DNA of 33,696 bases from Chloroflexota bacterium. GTDB taxonomy: Bacteria > Chloroflexota > Anaerolineae > Anaerolineales > UBA4823. The notes under the pieces were generated by a model. The model saw nothing but the letters and a program-made list of their open reading frames with translations. It did not search any database and was not told the origin of the DNA. Each line of letters opens with the position of its first letter. Within the stretch, counting starts at the first letter, position 1. A program made the translations under genes and the position numbers. The DNA lies in the NCBI GenBank assembly GCA_012798185.1, contig JAAZNS010000475.1:1-33696 (forward strand). Direction: 5' to 3'. This document shows positions 32,836 to 33,696 of this stretch, one piece after another.

Positions 32836-33624
32836 ATGCCAGCCCGGGAGCGTTCTTTCAAGGTCGAAGCCATTGTGTTGCGGCATAGCGATTGGGGGGA
32901 AGCCGATCGCTTGCTGAGCCTGTATACCCAATCGATGGGCAAGGTACGCGCCATCGCCAAAGGGGTGCGCAAGCTGCAATCGCGCAAAGCTGGTCACCTG
33001 GAGCCCTTTACCCGGGTAAACCTTCTGCTCGCCCGCGGCAGAGATATGTTCATCATTACACAGGCAGAAACGCTCGATGCACACCAACCCCTGCGCGAAA
33101 ACCTTGAACGCCTGGGCTATGCAGCCTATATCGTCGAATTGTTAGATCAATTCACTTTCGAAGAAGGCGAAAATATTAATCTCTACCGGTTGCTGGCGGA
33201 ATCTTTAGGGCGGCTGGATACTTTTCCTGATCCAGCGCTGGTAGTACGGTATTACGAAGTACGTATTTTGGATTTACTCGGCTTTCGTCCCCAATTATTT
33301 CGATGCGTTAGCTGCCAGGCAGAAGTAAAACCTGAAGATCAATACCTTTCGGCTGAGATGGGAGGAGTGCTGTGTCCGCGCTGCGGGGCGATAATACCCG
33401 GCGCGCAGCCCATTTCTATGACAGCACTAAAGTATTTACGTCATTTCCAACGCAGCTCATTTCAGGAGGCAGGGCGAGTCAGGCTTTCGCCCGGTATAAA
33501 CAAGGAAATGGAAATGCTGGTGGAAAATTATCTGACGTATCATTTGGAACGGGGGTTGAAATCACCTGCCGTTATCCGCCGGCTAAGAAATACGTTCCAG
33601 GGAGAGACTTCCTCGAAAGATTAA
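32836..33624 (+). CDS. recO: DNA repair protein RecO
   Basis: Mediator of RecF-pathway recombinational repair; binds SSB-coated DNA and, with RecR, loads RecA. The N-terminal OB domain begins FKVEAIVLRHSDWGEADRLL and continues VRAIAKGVRKLQSRKAGHLE; the helical part follows, then a C4 zinc site at Cys157/Cys160 (RCVSC) and Cys180/Cys183 (CPRC). The zinc site is present in Gram-positive- and Thermus-type RecO and absent in E. coli. 262 residues, normal. TATAAT stands 6 nt before the ATG. Confidence 0.95.
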   Translation: MPARERSFKVEAIVLRHSDWGEADRLLSLYTQSMGKVRAIAKGVRKLQSRKAGHLEPFTRVNLLLARGRDMFIITQAETLDAHQPLRENLERLGYAAYIVELLDQFTFEEGENINLYRLLAESLGRLDTFPDPALVVRYYEVRILDLLGFRPQLFRCVSCQAEVKPEDQYLSAEMGGVLCPRCGAIIPGAQPISMTALKYLRHFQRSSFQEAGRVRLSPGINKEMEMLVENYLTYHLERGLKSPAVIRRLRNTFQGETSSKD

Positions 33625-33648
33625 TGGGGCTGTCCTAAAAGTCGATTT

Positions 33649-33676
33649 TGTCATGTTGAGCGTAGCGAAACATCCC
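33649..33676. repeat. Partial copy of the dispersed intergenic repeat
   Basis: TGTCATGTTGAGCGTAGCGA at the end of the window matches the left end of the element at 1483-1564 (TGTCATTTTGAGCGAAGCGA) with two mismatches in 20. The right part is beyond the window edge. Confidence 0.55.
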
Positions 33677-33696
33677 TTTTATGTAATGAATAGACC

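Overview
The window looks like chromosomal DNA of a Chloroflexota bacterium, most likely class Anaerolineae. This is an inference from gene content and style: Thr-Pro-rich low-complexity linkers in exported proteins, a RodZ-like protein with two HTH domains, MetA+MetY methionine synthesis, and dispersed intergenic repeats of the kind common in that group. Nearly all genes are ordinary housekeeping or metabolic genes, most on the minus strand. No rRNA, tRNA, CRISPR array or intact insertion sequence was seen.

Layout. 1-304: 3' end of a membrane-protein gene. 349-3013: metA and metY (minus). MetA carries Glu at position 111, the acetyl-CoA-type residue, so the pair reads as the O-acetylhomoserine/direct sulfhydrylation route. 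metY has a roughly 210-nt leader with a promoter, competing hairpins and an intrinsic terminator just before its RBS. 3431-4405: nitrilase. 4406-6860: an AT-richer accessory patch with a perfect 19-bp palindrome, an orphan PD-(D/E)XK-type nuclease, a broken small gene fused to the tail of a PIN toxin, and a surviving antitoxin-like gene. 6907-8190: glutamate dehydrogenase, again with a promoter-hairpin-terminator leader, followed by a newly recognised nucleotidyltransferase pseudogene (8466-8811). 8837-13913: gatB with an aminotransferase, a sugar-nucleotidyltransferase with a small partner, and an inositol-monophosphatase-type enzyme. 14126-15667: a LuxR-type HTH protein and two translationally coupled exported proteins of unknown function.

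16027-18057: hutI and an HD phosphohydrolase whose frame contains a captured intergenic filler repeat. 18233-21758: a three-gene cassette of a tiny DPGSG membrane protein, a NoeA-like methyltransferase and a membrane sulfatase/phosphotransferase, probably for modifying a surface glycan or lipid. 21882-24272: Pcm, an M42 aminopeptidase and a thioesterase. 24323-26355: a membrane TPR-like protein and a TP-rich lipoprotein. 26441-28988: a GT-C glycosyltransferase and a bisphosphate nucleotidase. 29157-33624: rimO, the double-HTH RodZ-like protein, rplI and recO.

Two cross-cutting signals stand out. Two metabolic genes (metY, gdhA) have terminator-bearing leaders that look like transcriptional attenuators. 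Several other genes (hutI, rimO, recO, the thioesterase and its divergent TPR neighbour) have a -10 box only 6-9 nt before the ATG, which suggests leaderless mRNAs. The strongest candidates for something undescribed are the metY leader, the DPGSG-methyltransferase-sulfatase cassette and the LuxR/two-exported-protein locus.
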